From Schistosoma haematobium (taxonomy: Eukaryota > Platyhelminthes > Trematoda > Strigeidida > Schistosomatidae), in assembly GCF_000699445.3 (NCBI RefSeq), contig NC_067201.1:24381033-24445032 (forward strand): DNA of 64,000 nt, written 5' to 3'. The notes under the pieces are model-generated. The model did no database searches, was not told where the DNA came from, and saw only the letters and a program-made list of their open reading frames with translations. A program made the translations under genes and the position numbers. This document shows, one piece after another, positions 1 to 11,240 of the stretch; the stretch's first letter is position 1, and the number at the start of each line of letters is the position of its first letter.

Positions 1-157
1 ATAACGACAGTCAGGAATAAAATGTATCTCAGTAGATCGAGAAGGAAAGAATGGGAACGGGAAGTAATTGTTATGAAAATGCAGAAACAATGAAATTCAA
101 GACAATGGACTGATATTTGCAGAAGAAACAGTCAAGTTTAAGATAAGGGATTGATAT
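1..157 (+). repeat. Family F dispersed repeat fragment
   Basis: The stretch containing ATTGTTATGAAAATGCAGAA and CAATGGACTGATATTTGCAG recurs at 5,797, 13,790, 33,320 (inverted) and 8,000 (inverted). No coding frame is conserved among the copies. It is truncated by the window edge. Confidence 0.6.
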
Positions 158-590
158 TTGGTAAATTCCTGGAGAACAACGAAAGCCATCATGCAGAGGA
201 TACAAGTGTTTATTAACAGTTGTCTACGCAAAATATTTCGAATTTCTTGGCAAGACACCATCAGCAACAACCAACTGTGGGAGAGAACAAACCAGATCCC
301 AACGGAGGAAGAAATCACGGAGAGGCGCCAGAAGTGGATAGGACACACATTGAGGAAAGCACCGAACTGCATCACAAGGCAAGCCCTCACATGGAATTCT
401 CAAGGCCAAAGGAAAAGAGAAAGACCAAACAACACATTGGGCCGAGAAATGGGGACAGACATGAGAAAAATGAACAAAAATTGGACAGAACTGGAAAGAA
501 AGGCCCAGGACAGAGTGGGTTGGAGAATATTGGTAGGCGGCCAATGCTTCATTGGGAGTAACAGGTGTAAGTAAGCTAAGTAAGTAATCT
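158..590 (+). pseudogene. Family S (RTE-like) RT C-terminal fragment
   Basis: Reads [18 protein letters not shown], then [16 protein letters not shown], then [17 protein letters not shown], the C-terminal part of the schistosome RTE/SR2-type endonuclease-reverse transcriptase. The 3' end runs into GTAAGTAAGCTAAGTAAGTAA, the tail type seen at all family S ends here. The upstream RT catalytic region is absent, so this is a 5'-truncated dead copy. It is open for about 140 codons, which suggests moderate age. Confidence 0.8.
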
Positions 591-1000
591 TGCAGATTAA
601 GTATTTACTATATGTTCACTTGGTATTGTTGTTTACTTGTATCTTCCCATTGTTATTTTAAAACTGAAATTGATCAATCCCTTGTTAGCATATATGCATA
701 CTGAGTGGATTGCCTCGATATTGCCTGAAGTCACAAGCTTTATGGTATTGGTTCTTAGATTTTAAAGAGATATTATGTAATTTCATATTCAAATACATTC
801 GATTGTCCCAACTCGTGTTGTTATTCACTACAGTATTACTCATACTATAGTCTTGAAATATGTGTGCAATGTTGAAACAAAAGACGAAACTGTTATATCC
901 CGATGAGAATAATGAATGGTTACTTTCGGAATCCATTTATGGACCAATACTATGTGTATATTTTTATCGTATAATTGTTAAGTAACTAAACCATTCATGT
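591..1000 (+). repeat. Family G and F fragments in tandem
   Basis: Bases 600-745 (TTCACTTGGTATTGTT through GATTGCCTCGATATTGCC) match the non-ribozyme half of the SmAlpha-like units at 38,750 and 39,430. Bases 770-860 match family F (ATTCGATTGTCC, TTCACTACAGTATTACT). No gene is seen. Confidence 0.55.
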
Positions 1001-1401
1001 TCGTGTCCCTCCTATTATGAACTTTATTTTGACTTATGAACTATTATTATACCATTTACCACTCTTGAATTATGCCCAGTCTATTAGCCACTGCCTCCCA
1101 CATTCACAGTCACATTTGGCCAAATCTTGTACAAATATTGTTTTGTGAATTGTCTGGTTGGTATATAAACCCAATATGTTTGAAATACATGATTCATATC
1201 TTGGAGGCTGAGATTGGTGTTCTAGACTTCACAGGCATGGCTAGACAGGAAGCAGGACCGATAAGGACTCTAAACTGCTCGTACGAGTTTTATGCATCAT
1301 TGGTCCGATCGATAATTCACTGTTCTCTAATTGCCGGCATCATTACATTATACGTTACTAGGGCATTCAGACCACAAGTGATAACAGAAATTATTCAATA
1401 A
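890..1401 (+). repeat. Family D dispersed repeat
   Basis: A second copy in the same orientation lies at 37,930-38,340, sharing the TTTCGGAATC-type start, CCCACATTCACAGTCACATT and the GATTCATA/GATGCTCAGATTG region. An open frame of 109 codons is not conserved in the other copy, so it is not called a gene. It could be a 5' UTR or LTR piece of the retroelement whose ORF fragment (family E) adjoins the other copy. Confidence 0.5.
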
Positions 1402-1889
1402 AATGTATGAGATGAGGCAATCCAAGAAAAATTAAGTCAATAGGTTACATTTTATTCAAGTTATATTAACACAAATTGACGAAGATGTTATATTATAAAC
1501 ATACTTACTTTTTAGAAGAATGAAAGAATATACTTGCTAAATAATAAAATAGAAAAGGTAAAATGAATGAAGAAGAAAATGTAGTTAACATTTAGTCAAA
1601 TGTAAAATTATCTCTTAATTAAATATAATTGAAGGCTAGAATTCTTTGATATGAATAACTAACTTAATGTGTGATATATGTGTAGATTCAGCTAGTTGAA
1701 AGTAGAGTGATAAGTCAGTGATTAAACTAGTTGACTAGCAACTGTTAGGTAAACATGGTAATGATTAGTGGTTAGTTATCAATCAACTGTAGATATCTAA
1801 GTCCTATAGGAAATCAGTCTAATGTCGAGTAGCTAAGTGGTAGCGCGCTTTATATTGTGAAAACAGATAATACTGACGAACACTACGTG
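1402..1889. other. Unassigned AT-rich stretch
   Basis: Very AT-rich, with no open frame, exon signal or match to the other repeats, except a short tRNA-like A-box piece (GAGTAGCTAAGTGGTAGCGC) near 1,824 resembling the start of the SmAlpha-like units. Confidence 0.5.
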
Positions 1890-2800
1890 ATGTTAAAAAT
1901 TTTTTTTATGAAAGTTTACCATAAGCAACAACGTAGAACTTCGCATGTACGCACGTACATCAGTTCGAGTTCGCACGTAGGGGCAGTCCGTGGTTGGGCA
2001 AACGTAACATACGTCCCAGTCATCTCATTAATTGACTCGCCATCCTTACCTAGTACCCGTTTTCTAACAACTGCATTAATTACTCGGTGGTCCCAGGATA
2101 TACGAGCAATGCTTCAAATACTAGTAACCTACGAATATCCTCTACTCATACTGGCCATGTTTCACTGCCATATAGTGGGATGAAACAAACTGCTGAGCAG
2201 TAAACCCGTCCTTTGGTTGATAGACGGATATCTCGCCTACGCCATAAATGACGCAAGTTGGCAAAATCTAGTTGAGCCTTATGTATTCGTGCTGAGATGT
2301 CGTCACACACTAGAACACAAGGGCAGATAAGACTCCCAAGGTAAGTGAAGCAGTCGACACACTCAACTAGTTCACTCCCTATCATTAGTTCACGTGCCGA
2401 TACAAACTAATCCTGAAGCAACATTTTGCATTTCGAGGGGGAGAATCGCATCCCGAACATGCTTGCATTGTTGTTTATGGTGGTCAGAAGACTCCGCATT
2501 TTATCAGCGTCTTCACCAAATAAAACTATGTCATCAGTATACTCTAAGTCAACAAGTGAATCTCCCGGTAAAAGTTCAACTCCTGGAACTTAGATGAAGA
2601 AAGTGTTATCTCTAAAAGCACGTCAACGACAAAGTTAAACAAGAATGGAGAAAGTGAACAGCCCTGACGAACACCACTTGAGGTAATCAATTCTGATGAC
2701 AGTTCGCCATAAGCTATCACTCGACCGGGTGTGTTCATGTAGAGAGCCTTTACAAGGTTAATGTACTTCTTTGGTACTCCTTTCAGTGACAAACACTGTC
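1890..2800 (-). pseudogene. Family R non-LTR RT fragment
   Basis: On the minus strand bases 2,792 to 2,544 read VPKKYINLVKALYMNT and SGVRQGCSLSPFLFNFVV, the RT fingers/palm motif. Around 2,525 the catalytic box reads YTDD in DLEYTDDIVLFGEDAD. Bases 2,385-2,146 read CVDCFTYLGSLI and HLWRRRDIRLSTKGRVY, the thumb region. Frames change between blocks and the C-terminus is degraded, so this is dead. The 3' end (ACAACGTAG plus CGTACGTACAT) near 1,925 matches the end at 15,779. Confidence 0.8.
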
Positions 2801-2939
2801 ATAGAACCTCACGATCAACATAGTCATCACGATAGGTAAGCCCAACCACCATGTCAAGGTAGCAGCTACGGTCGGGGTCAGAGAAAATAGATAAATATAG
2901 CAAGATAAACTACCCAGGATAATTACGTCAAAACCACGA

Positions 2940-3120
2940 ACCGATCTAAGCGAAAACAACTATTAAAAGCTTTGAAGCACTGAAATACTATTTCATCCCA
3001 GTATGGAACTCCTCAGCAGTTCACATCTACAACTCTGTATCTGGGAATCAAACTCACGGCCTTCGGTCTTACGTGTGAAATTTTAGCTTTTAAACTACTG
3101 AGCTGACAACCAATGGTGTA
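2940..3120 (-). repeat. Family C tRNA-SINE fragment
   Basis: Minus-strand copy with a degraded hammerhead-like core (CTGCTGAGGAG) and tRNA-like part, then a TAACTTCAATCAAT flank. Diverged. Confidence 0.55.
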
Positions 3121-3359
3121 CAAGTCTAACTTCAATCAATCAACGATAAGATAAGCTGAATTCATGTACAAAATATTGAGAGCAATTTTGTATTTTGGAA
3201 TCTTTAATATAATATTGGATAAACCAACTTGGCCAGTTAATAGGCGATCTTTAATATTAAAGTGGTCTAACATCAGTTGATTCATGATCTCAATCAAAAA
3301 CTTAATAGTCTCTACAACCCCATACTGATAATTACCATTTGCTTACTAGTGACTATCTT

Positions 3360-3700
3360 CATGAGAGAATTCTTCGAATTCTAAAGAGAAGCTGTGACCA
3401 GTGGAGCTAATCCACATCAAGTAGAGACAGATATCTACTTCAATACAATGGAAGATAGTCGCGTAATTTCGTGGGTCGGCTGAGGTTAGACATGGACACT
3501 GTTGGATACCGGCTCAGTGGTCTAGAAGCTAAGTGTTCGAGTCTAAAGATCATGAGTTCAACTCCCGCATGTGCGATCGTAGATGCTTACTGCTGATAAG
3601 TCCCATACTGAGACGAAGCGGTTGTTCAGTGCTTACAGGTTTACCATGATAGTCTAACATCAATCAATTCATGATAATAATTACATGGATTGATTAAAGT
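3360..3700 (+). repeat. Family C tRNA-SINE
   Basis: Contains GGCTCAGTGGTCTAGAAG (A-box-like), GAGTTCAACTCCCG (B-box-like), then CTGCTGATAAGTCCCATACT and GACGAAGCGG, a hammerhead relic with G8 and GAAA both altered. It ends at a CAATCAATTCATGAT flank typical of family C. Confidence 0.7.
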
Positions 3701-3859
3701 AAGACATGAACACTAATCAATACGATCTTATCGGTCACACATAAGATTGATATAAATCTTGACCATAGTTACATAACAAAGAGAACAAAAGAAAAACACC
3801 ACCGCCAGCAACAACAACAAAAAGAAAAAAGAAAAAAAACGGGAAGTTATTCAACTTAC

Positions 3860-4604
3860 TTTTAATATTATTTAATATATGTGCAAAATTCTCATCAGAA
3901 AATATTTCATAAATAGATTGTATAAAATAATTCATTAACCAATAATTAATAGATGATTTAAAATAAATAAATAAAATCATAATTATTTTATAAATTAAAT
4001 AATAGAAATAGAATTGACATTGTTTTATAATAAATAAATAGAATTCATAAATAGCATCATAAATATCATTGAAATTAATAGATATTATTGATATATAATG
4101 TGATTGAATAGGATCTAGTCTAGTTTCCGATGATGAGGAGGATGACGACGACGACTGATGACTTCTTGAAGGAATATGATTCGTATTAGTAGTAGTGGTA
4201 GTAGTAGTAGTAGTAGTAGTAGAAGATGGAGAAGGAGGAGGAGGAGGAGGGGAAGAAGTAGTCATTACATTTGATAAAGATGGACCATTTAAAAATGCTT
4301 CATTCCAATATGGATTAGTAATATCCCAAGGATCAATTGATGATTTTATATTATCTATATTGATTTCTTGTAATGAATTCATTCTTTGAATAGATGAAAA
4401 TGATGTGGCGGCGGCGGCTGTTGTTGTTGATGATGATGATGATATCATTTCAACATGAGATGATAATTGTGAATGATTTGAATGAAGAGAGAATTTCTTA
4501 TCATTTGAAAAATATGATGTTGATAATAATGTGATAATTTTGTCCAAAAAATATAAAATGATTTCAGATAAACTTGTTAAATGAACTGTTGATAAGTTAG
4601 ATGA
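3860..4604 (-). CDS. SNX14: SNX14-like exon 18: linker and start of C-terminal nexin domain
   Basis: Opens SSNLSTVHLTSLSEIILY, passes through homopolymer tracts (runs of Ser, Pro and Thr), and ends in a hydrophobic aromatic stretch (NDIYDAIYEFYLFIIKQC to FAHILNNIK). This aligns with the nexin-C start, in which the family has VYDYLMY followed by a hydrophobic helix. Acceptor TTCTAG, donor GTAAGT at 3,854-3,859, ending at phase 1. The frame stays open past the donor for about 40 residues of Phe/Val-rich intron. At least one more exon is needed. Confidence 0.75.
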
Positions 4605-4689
4605 CTAGAAATAAAATAATAAAAAAGGAGATTTATTTTATAATGAAGTATAAAATATTGATTAGTATAGGGTTATGGAGACTGTTGAA

Positions 4690-5232
4690 TTGAAACCGAT
4701 ACACCAAATGCAATGATACGGCCAAGGATGAGAAGAGTTAGCTCTCCCTCTCCAAATACTCTCATACGGCCGCCGAGCATATACTGCCACCACCAGAGGA
4801 ATCCTACTCACCGCATTCTCGTGGAGGGGTCAATTATTGAAGAAATTGAGAGGACGAAAAGTGAATGTTCAATGCTTTAACCGTATTGGTCGATATGGTG
4901 GATCCACCTAGATGAGTTGAAAAACCCTCATTGAAAACCAATGCTGTACATGGGCCGCAGTATCCTGAAGGAACAAAAATGGCATATGAACCAATCGTTG
5001 GTCACTGGTTACCATGAAACTGAGTCTCCTCATGTTGTTTTACTGCCTTGTGGATCAGACTTTAAGGTCGAAGGCTCCCGTGGTGGCCTCCTAAGAAAAC
5101 TACGTGGTTCGGTCTCGGCACCTGGACAGTATCGCACCCTACACATGAATCAAGTGACTTGTGTGGTGCATATGTATTCGGTGCTCGTTTGTACCAATAT
5201 TTATGTGTTCAAACAAATAAATAAATAAATAA
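4690..5232 (+). repeat. Family B retroposon
   Basis: Runs from ACCAAATGCAATGATACGGC to a CAAATAAATAAATAAATAA tail, the orientation-defining 3' end. Eight or more copies occur in the window. Open frames inside it are not conserved between copies. Confidence 0.75.
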
Positions 5233-5235
5233 AGA

Positions 5236-5660
5236 TTATGAGCCGATCAATGTTAGACCACCATTGAAAATTTAGGAGCACTGAATGGCCGTTTCAACAT
5301 AGTATGGGACTCCTTGGTATTCACGATCCCGCACGCAAGACTGTCGGTCTCGCGCTAGAACGCTTAACCTTGAGATTAGTGAGCCGGTATCCAAAGGTGT
5401 GAATGTCTAACTTCAACCAATCTTTCATTGTCTTCGGTTGAACTCCATTGGTCACGGACTCTCACTAGAACTCCGAGAATTGCCTCTCGAAGATAGTCAC
5501 TGATAAGGGTTGTGGAGATTGTTCAGTTTCAATTGACGTCATGAAACCTATCAATGCTAGACCACCATTGAAAATCTCGAGGCACTGGATGGATGTTTCA
5601 TCCAAGTATGAGACTCTTTAGCAGTGTGCATCCACGTTTTGAATGGTGGTCTAACATTGA
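5236..5660 (-). repeat. Two family C fragments
   Basis: Two minus-oriented copies back to back (5,236-5,545 and 5,545-5,645), each starting at the conserved TTAGACCACCATTGAAAAT end. The hammerhead portions are degraded. Confidence 0.6.
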
Positions 5661-5796
5661 TCAGTTTCATGATATCAATTATAAAATATTTTTGAGGCAC
5701 AAAAATAGAGTGGAGTTTGATAAACAAATTCGCTTTCGTAGACTGCATGTATTAGATCATCAGTGTCTTCAGGCCATTGATTGGATATAGTAATGC

Positions 5797-6080
5797 TGTG
5801 GTGTGTGCTACTTATATTGGCATAAGTAGGATATAATGCGAGTCAGAAATATAATATCTGGCAGCAGAAGATTGAGGAGACCAAGAAGGGAAGGACGGGA
5901 ATACAAAGCAATTGGTATGGAAATGCAGAAACAATGAATTCTGAGACAATTACTGAACATTTTGCAAATTAAGTATTAGAGTATAGTTTTACTATTTTAC
6001 CAAGTAACTCTGTAATTTTGTTCCAGATATAATTCGGTTGTCCTCACCTATGTTCTCCTTCACTACAATACTACTACTGA
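5797..6080 (+). repeat. Family F dispersed repeat
   Basis: Longest copy of F, from GCTGTGGTGTGTGCTACTTA through GGTATGGAAATGCAGAAACA to GTTCTCCTTCACTAC. The rest of the intron (6,081-6,615) holds only a short family C end at 6,490-6,565. Confidence 0.6.
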
Positions 6081-6615
6081 GTCAGTTATATCGTTAGAAG
6101 ATATAAGATAAGTATCGGTATGAGTTTGTAAACTCTTATCGGTACATGTGGTTAAGTATGGTCACGTATTTCCGATCACAGTCACTACTCAGTTATCCCT
6201 TGAAGTACGGAAACAAATTAACAGAGATCAAATAGTTTTAATAAGATTAGTTTTCTTACCACCTAAACCACAATTAACTAATTTCACCTTTGAAAGTGAA
6301 GTTGTGACTTCAAACTAGTGACTACTCTGTACAAACACAGGTAGAGTATTGAATTATTAATGAAAGCTCCGCTACTAAACCATCTCAGCTCAGAGAACTC
6401 AAAAACCACCAAACGTACCCTATCTCCCTCATACACAAAGAACAAACTTCGCTTTCTAGATGAGGGTTCGTAGATGTGCACTGTTTAGGAATTGCATACT
6501 AGGATAAAATGTTCGTTCAGTGTTTCCAGGTTTCCAATAGTAGTCTAAGATCAATTCATGATCTGAACTACGAATATTTTTTCATTTTCAGAACAGGAAG
6601 AAATATGTGACTTAC

Positions 6616-7086
6616 CTGATTTATTGTATCCTTTTGTTTTTCATACGTTAATCCCGCATTATTCCAATAGATACGTGAACGTAGACGATGATCTAAACTT
6701 GTACGACTTTGATGTTTATGTTGCGGTGAATTTAATACATAACGACTATAATAATCAATATGTTTCTCTACAGGATATGTATCCACTTTAAAATTATTAT
6801 AATTTGATTTATGTATAAGATTTCTATCCTGTAGTACATTAGTTGATGAAGTTGTTGAAAAATGAAAAGTAGTATCATCAATAACGTTATTAGTACTACT
6901 TATATGATTATTAGTAGTATTTAATAATGGGTTAAAAGAAGTAGAATAACTACCAGTTTCAGTTGTAGAATGAATGGATGAAGATTTTAATTTAATCATT
7001 TCCAAATTATTGAGATCACTTTCTATAGGTTGTGGATGACATGATGAAAAGTAAGCCGATAGGAAATTGTCTAAGAATTGACCCTT
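6616..7086 (-). CDS. SNX14: SNX14-like exon 17: post-PX linker
   Basis: One hundred fifty-seven codons starting KGQFLDNFLSAYFSSCHP, which matches the KGQ-x-L-x-x-F-x-x-x-F-x-x-S-C block right after the SNX14 PX domain. The rest is Ser/Thr/Asn-rich and ends QKDTINQ. Acceptor AATAG, donor GTAAGT, phases 0 and 0. The linker is longer than in vertebrates. Confidence 0.85.
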
Positions 7087-7358
7087 CTATTAAAAAAATA
7101 ATAATAGAAGTATAATGTAAATATTATTGAAAATTATATCCATATATGTACGACCTGATGTTAACTGCAGATCGATTCAAAGTGTCAATGTAAACGAGTC
7201 AAGTTTATTACAGTCAGAGTTACATTGTTTGTGTGAAGGCTAGTAATGTAATTCAGTTGACTCAATCCAATGTGTGATTATAACCAAAGACTTAACAGTA
7301 AAACTAATAGATACGATTAAAAATTCATTCATGAAATAAATACGTTGAAATTAAGTCA

Positions 7359-7930
7359 GTCAGTCAGCTACAATGTAGGATCAGGCAGATACATGCATCA
7401 GTTCAATTTGCCATACCTCATTAGCATAACAAGATGAACACCAAATTCATAGTAGTTCATTCAATGGTGGTAATCTATGAAAGAAAGATTGTATATAAGA
7501 ATATAGTACAGAAAGAAATAGTTGGCTTTCTCGTCACTCAGTTCAATTCTAATGGGTCTTCTTAATGTGGTTTTTCTGCGTCCAGTGAGGCGCAAGAAAA
7601 AAATGCATGCTCGTATTAGAGCACGATGGGAATCCAAACAGGTACTCCAGAACGAGCGACGGTCTTCTATCGAGCCTCTTCAACGATGACTGATGGTAAT
7701 AAGGTCTGTTTGAGTCTATCGTTGGTTTGGTGCAAGGGATCGCCAATTTAGATGATGTCTTTCCTTATGCTTAAAATTAGTGTTTGCTAAAAAGAGCAGT
7801 TGTAGCAGATGATCACAATTATCTGTTCGCTGATCGGAGATACTAAAATACCCACCTAAATGACTTTCTGTTTGGTTTAAGCTACCTACTTGGGTATTAA
7901 AGTCACCTGCTACGAGTACTATGTCTGAGT
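7359..7930 (-). pseudogene. Family R element: APE endonuclease fused to 3' end, RT deleted
   Basis: On the minus strand, from about 7,925, it reads VLVAGDFNTQVGSLNQTE and later DQRTDNCDHLLQLLFLAN. This is the apurinic endonuclease-like domain of a non-LTR retrotransposon, with the GDFN motif, continuing to the LDSHRALIRA block. At about 7,545 the sequence switches to the family R 3' UTR, ending in CTGACTGACTG at 7,359. The whole RT is missing, so this is an internally deleted copy. Confidence 0.75.
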
Positions 7931-8330
7931 TTGAAATTAAGATTTTAGGGGGTTGATTTTCTCAAGTCTGTCAAGTTTAACCTGATATAACAATATTTGG
8001 AAATGCATTCTTGTTGAAGAAACTGGTTGTTCACTATGATGGATATGTAGTGAACGAGAATACAAGTGAAGACAATGGAATGTATTTGAATATAAAATTA
8101 CAGAACATCTTAGTAAAATCTCAGAACAATACAGTAAATACTTTATTTGCAAAATGTCAATCAATTGTCTTAACTCAACTATTCCTTCTGCAAATATCAG
8201 TCAATTATCTCAGACTACATTGTTCCTGCATTTCCATACCAACTGCTTCCTGTCCCCGTTCTTTCTTACTCGTGTGTATTGAACATTTGGAAGCAAATGA
8301 ACTACAAGTTTGCTAACACGTATCCTATCT
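7931..8330 (-). repeat. Family F dispersed repeat, inverted
   Basis: Shares TAGTGAACGAGAATACAAGT and the GTATTTGAATATAAAATTAC block, inverted, with the copies at 770 and 6,020. Family C end at 8,480-8,540. No gene. Confidence 0.5.
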
Positions 8331-8904
8331 CTTTCGTCGTTGACATTATGGTTTATGAAGAGAGATTTCATGTTACCACCACCACCCGGAACTATTTGAT
8401 TCAAATACTCCTGGTCAACACAGTGATATGTCTAAACTCCACAAGTTTGCCAATCAATCTATGCATCTTTTAATATTTGAGATCATGAGTCAATTGAAGC
8501 TAGACCACCATGGAAAACCTGGGAGCACTGACAATAACTACACACCCGATTAGAGTTCATTCCGAATTCAACTCACTGAGGTGCAATGGTGAGCATCCAC
8601 CAAGTGTCATAGCATTTCTGATCACCATGAACACAGCTTCAGGTAAGTTTATAATATTATTACCATTACTGTGATTATCATTTTGTAGGTGGTTTTAGAT
8701 ATCTCATAAAAACATTTCTTTATATTCTCATTCAATCTACAATGTTGATAATTTATGCTGATGTTTACATATGCATAACATATACAACAGAATATAAAAG
8801 TAAATGATAAATAGAAGAAATATAAGAATGTATAATTAGATTTTATGAATAAATAAACCCATTAAACAATAAATGATTCCGTTTTGTATTGATTATTTGA
8901 TGAA

Positions 8905-9104
8905 ACTATAATTTATGGACGATCTTTGAGCGACGCTAGACTGACCTTGAGAGTGTCCTACTTAATAACCAGGTTATAAACCTCTGTGAGGAATTAGAAT
9001 TATGATTGCTAGTTGATAATTAAGGTTAGGAATTAGATTTAGTGTTTTTATCACAAACTGACATCAGCTTTAATGTCAAAACTTTATTTAGACAAATGAA
9101 TGGA
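8905..9104 (+). mobile_element. Family H MITE-like element, left part
   Basis: Starts TGAAACTATAATTTATGGAC and continues GACCTTGAGAGTGTCC, the same as the inverted right end of the element at 10,421-10,710. Its right terminal inverted repeat (TATTATAGTCTCGCCG) is found at about 9,658-9,673 after a family B insertion. Confidence 0.6.
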
Positions 9105-9645
9105 TAGTTTATTTATTTGTTTATTTAACCACATAAACATTGGTACAAGAAGGCACCAAATACATATGCGCCACATAAATCATTCGATTTGTGTGAGGGC
9201 TGGGATACTGACCGGGTGCCCAAACCGAAGCAGGTGGTTATCCTAGGGGACCACACCCCGAGCATTTGACCTAAAGGCCTAACCCACAAGGCAGTGGAGC
9301 AACGTCAGGAGATGCAGTCCCATGGTAGCCAGTCACCAAAAATTGGTTCATACGCCATTTTGTTCCCGCAGGATACTGGAGCCCATGTGCACCATTAGTT
9401 TGGAATCCGGTTAAAGCGCCAGACATTCGCTTTTCGTCGTCTCAATTTCGTAAACAACACCCCCGCCACGAGAAGGCAGTGAGTAAGACTTCCCTGGCAG
9501 AGGCTGTATACGCGTGGCTGTGTGAGAGCATTTCAAGAGGGAGGGCGGGCCTACCCCACTCTCGGCCATACCAGGGCGTTTTGGGGCAATGGATGGATAG
9601 ATTTCGCACCAAATCCCGAGAACTGTTATCTTATACACTTGATTG
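9105..9645 (-). repeat. Family B retroposon inserted in a MITE
   Basis: The minus-oriented tail (TTTATTTGTTTATTTAACC) begins at about 9,110 and the body ends at CCAGGGCGTTTTGGGGC. It sits between the two ends of the family H element, so it inserted later than that element. Confidence 0.75.
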
Positions 9646-10420
9646 ATTCGTTTATATATTATAGTCTCGCCGATTGTTTACATCTTCTTACTGATGTTTA
9701 GGACTTTGATTAATCAGAATTTTATTAACAAATATATGCATTCTGTAGGGATTTACTAATGTCACAAGTAACAGAATACAACACACTTATTTTGTCCTAT
9801 TTGAAACTGAATAGTTACAGTCTTGAACATAAAATGGGAAGATTAAAACAATGAATATGAAAATGAATTAAAATCCAACTCATTTCATAAGCTATTGGTT
9901 AATGGAACTTAGTAGTTAAGTTCTTGCTTTAGTTAAAGTTATCGAAAACTTTTTGTTCTTTTAATTTATTTATCCTATTCCCTTTTGAATTAAATGTTCC
10001 AGGTTAAAACTTGTGATACTACCTAACTAGTCAAACCGAAATAAGTGAAGGCAAAACTTACTCATTAGAAATAGAAACACAACTGATGCATGCCACTAGT
10101 CATGCCGGTCCAAAACATATTTGTGTTCAGTTTTACCTTGTTGTTACCTAGTACGTACAGATTAGTGTAACTAGATGTGAAACACACTCTGTAGGGGAAC
10201 GAGTAATACTACCCATACATCCAAATAGAAGGAAGGAAAAGTGACTCGAACTCGTGATATAGTGGCTGGTAATCAAATTCCTTAACCACAGACCTACTGA
10301 TATACAACTTCATCTATGATTGCCGGGATGTATCTAAATAGCTAAAAAAAGAATTAAATCATCATAGGGAAATCTTGAGTAAAACATTTAACATTATTCA
10401 CCGACTTTGCTTCACGGGCG
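9646..10420. other. H element right end and unassigned intron
   Basis: Bases 9,646-9,673 hold the right terminal inverted repeat of the element begun at 8,905. From 9,674 to 10,420 I see AT-rich sequence with no gene and no repeat I could match, apart from a weak B-box-like GTGACTCGAACTCGTG near 10,235. Confidence 0.45.
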
Positions 10421-10712
10421 AGACTATAATTTATGGACGAACCAATCAGATTTACGATAACAGGCCTTGAATTTTGGCGCAAAATTCACTCATCCATATG
10501 GTTAAATAGAGGTTTTGGCATTATAACTGATGTCAGTTCGTGATGGAAACCCTATATCTGATTCCTAACCCTAACCATCAACTGTAAATATTAATCTTAA
10601 TTCCTCATGCTGGTTGATAACCCTTATTTAGCCGTAGAATGTAGGTGGACATTCTCAAGGTCTATTTAGCGTCACTCAGAGGTCGTTCATAAATTATAGT
10701 CTCACCGCTTTG
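10421..10712. mobile_element. Family H MITE-like element, complete
   Basis: Left end GGGCGAGACTATAATTTATG and right end TAAATTATAGTCTCACCG form an imperfect terminal inverted repeat of about 25 bp, enclosing about 240 bp with no open frame. Inner sequence CTGATGTCAGTTCGTGATGG recurs near 44,760. I could not confirm a target duplication, although CTTTGC occurs near both flanks. Confidence 0.65.
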
Positions 10713-10934
10713 CGTTACAACGACAACTTTAGGTAGGCATTACTTAACTACTCATATTCTGATCAGTAGTATTAATCAACGAAGACATCTTTGACATTAC
10801 CAAACATAAATTATACACACATTTTACAACTAAAAACATTAAAAAAAGTACGAAAGCTTAACATTAGAGAAATGAAACTCCAAATGAATATAATATATAA
10901 ATGATAAACTAACAACAAAACATAATACTTTTGT

Positions 10935-11240
10935 AAGCAATGATGGATAGTGGCTAGCAGTGGAATCCAGTTTGACGCGCGTTTCGTCCTATTTGGGACT
11001 CGTCAGTTGGATGTACCTGCATCTCAGAGTTGATGTTCACTCTGTGACTCGAACCCAGTACCATTCACTTCAAACGCCATCGCGTTATCCACTATCCATC
11101 ATTGCTTACAAAAAGCTTGTGAATTAAGGCAATATATCAAGGCATAAGCACAGTATGCACATATGCTAATAACAGACTGATCAATTGCAGTCTTAAACCT
11201 CAATGGGAAGATACAAACCAAACAAGTGAAAACACAATAT
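10935..11240 (-). repeat. SmAlpha-like unit with hammerhead
   Basis: Minus-strand order: tRNA-like boxes (GGATAACGCGATGGCG, GGGTTCGAGTCACAG), then the hammerhead at 10,965-11,012, then TTCCACTGCTAGCCACTATC. The flank 11,110-11,240 is the G portion (AAGCTTGTGAATTAAGGC) in plus orientation. Confidence 0.75.
10965..11012 (-). ncRNA. Hammerhead ribozyme motif, core intact
   Basis: Reads CTGACGA, stem II GTCCCAAATAGGAC, GAAA, a mini stem III and cleavage triplet GTC. Three extra A bases separate the GTC from the stem I strand CTGGAT, which should weaken stem I. SmAlpha hammerheads are known to self-cleave; activity of this copy is inference. Confidence 0.6.

Noticed and set aside
1072..1401. 109-codon open frame with hydrophobic stretches
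   Set aside because: Sits in the family D repeat and is not conserved in the copy at 37,930-38,340.
1..3859. Terminal SNX14-like exon(s)
   Set aside because: I looked on the minus strand for the last nexin-C block (LNKQL-type motif) and found only repeats and AT-rich sequence.
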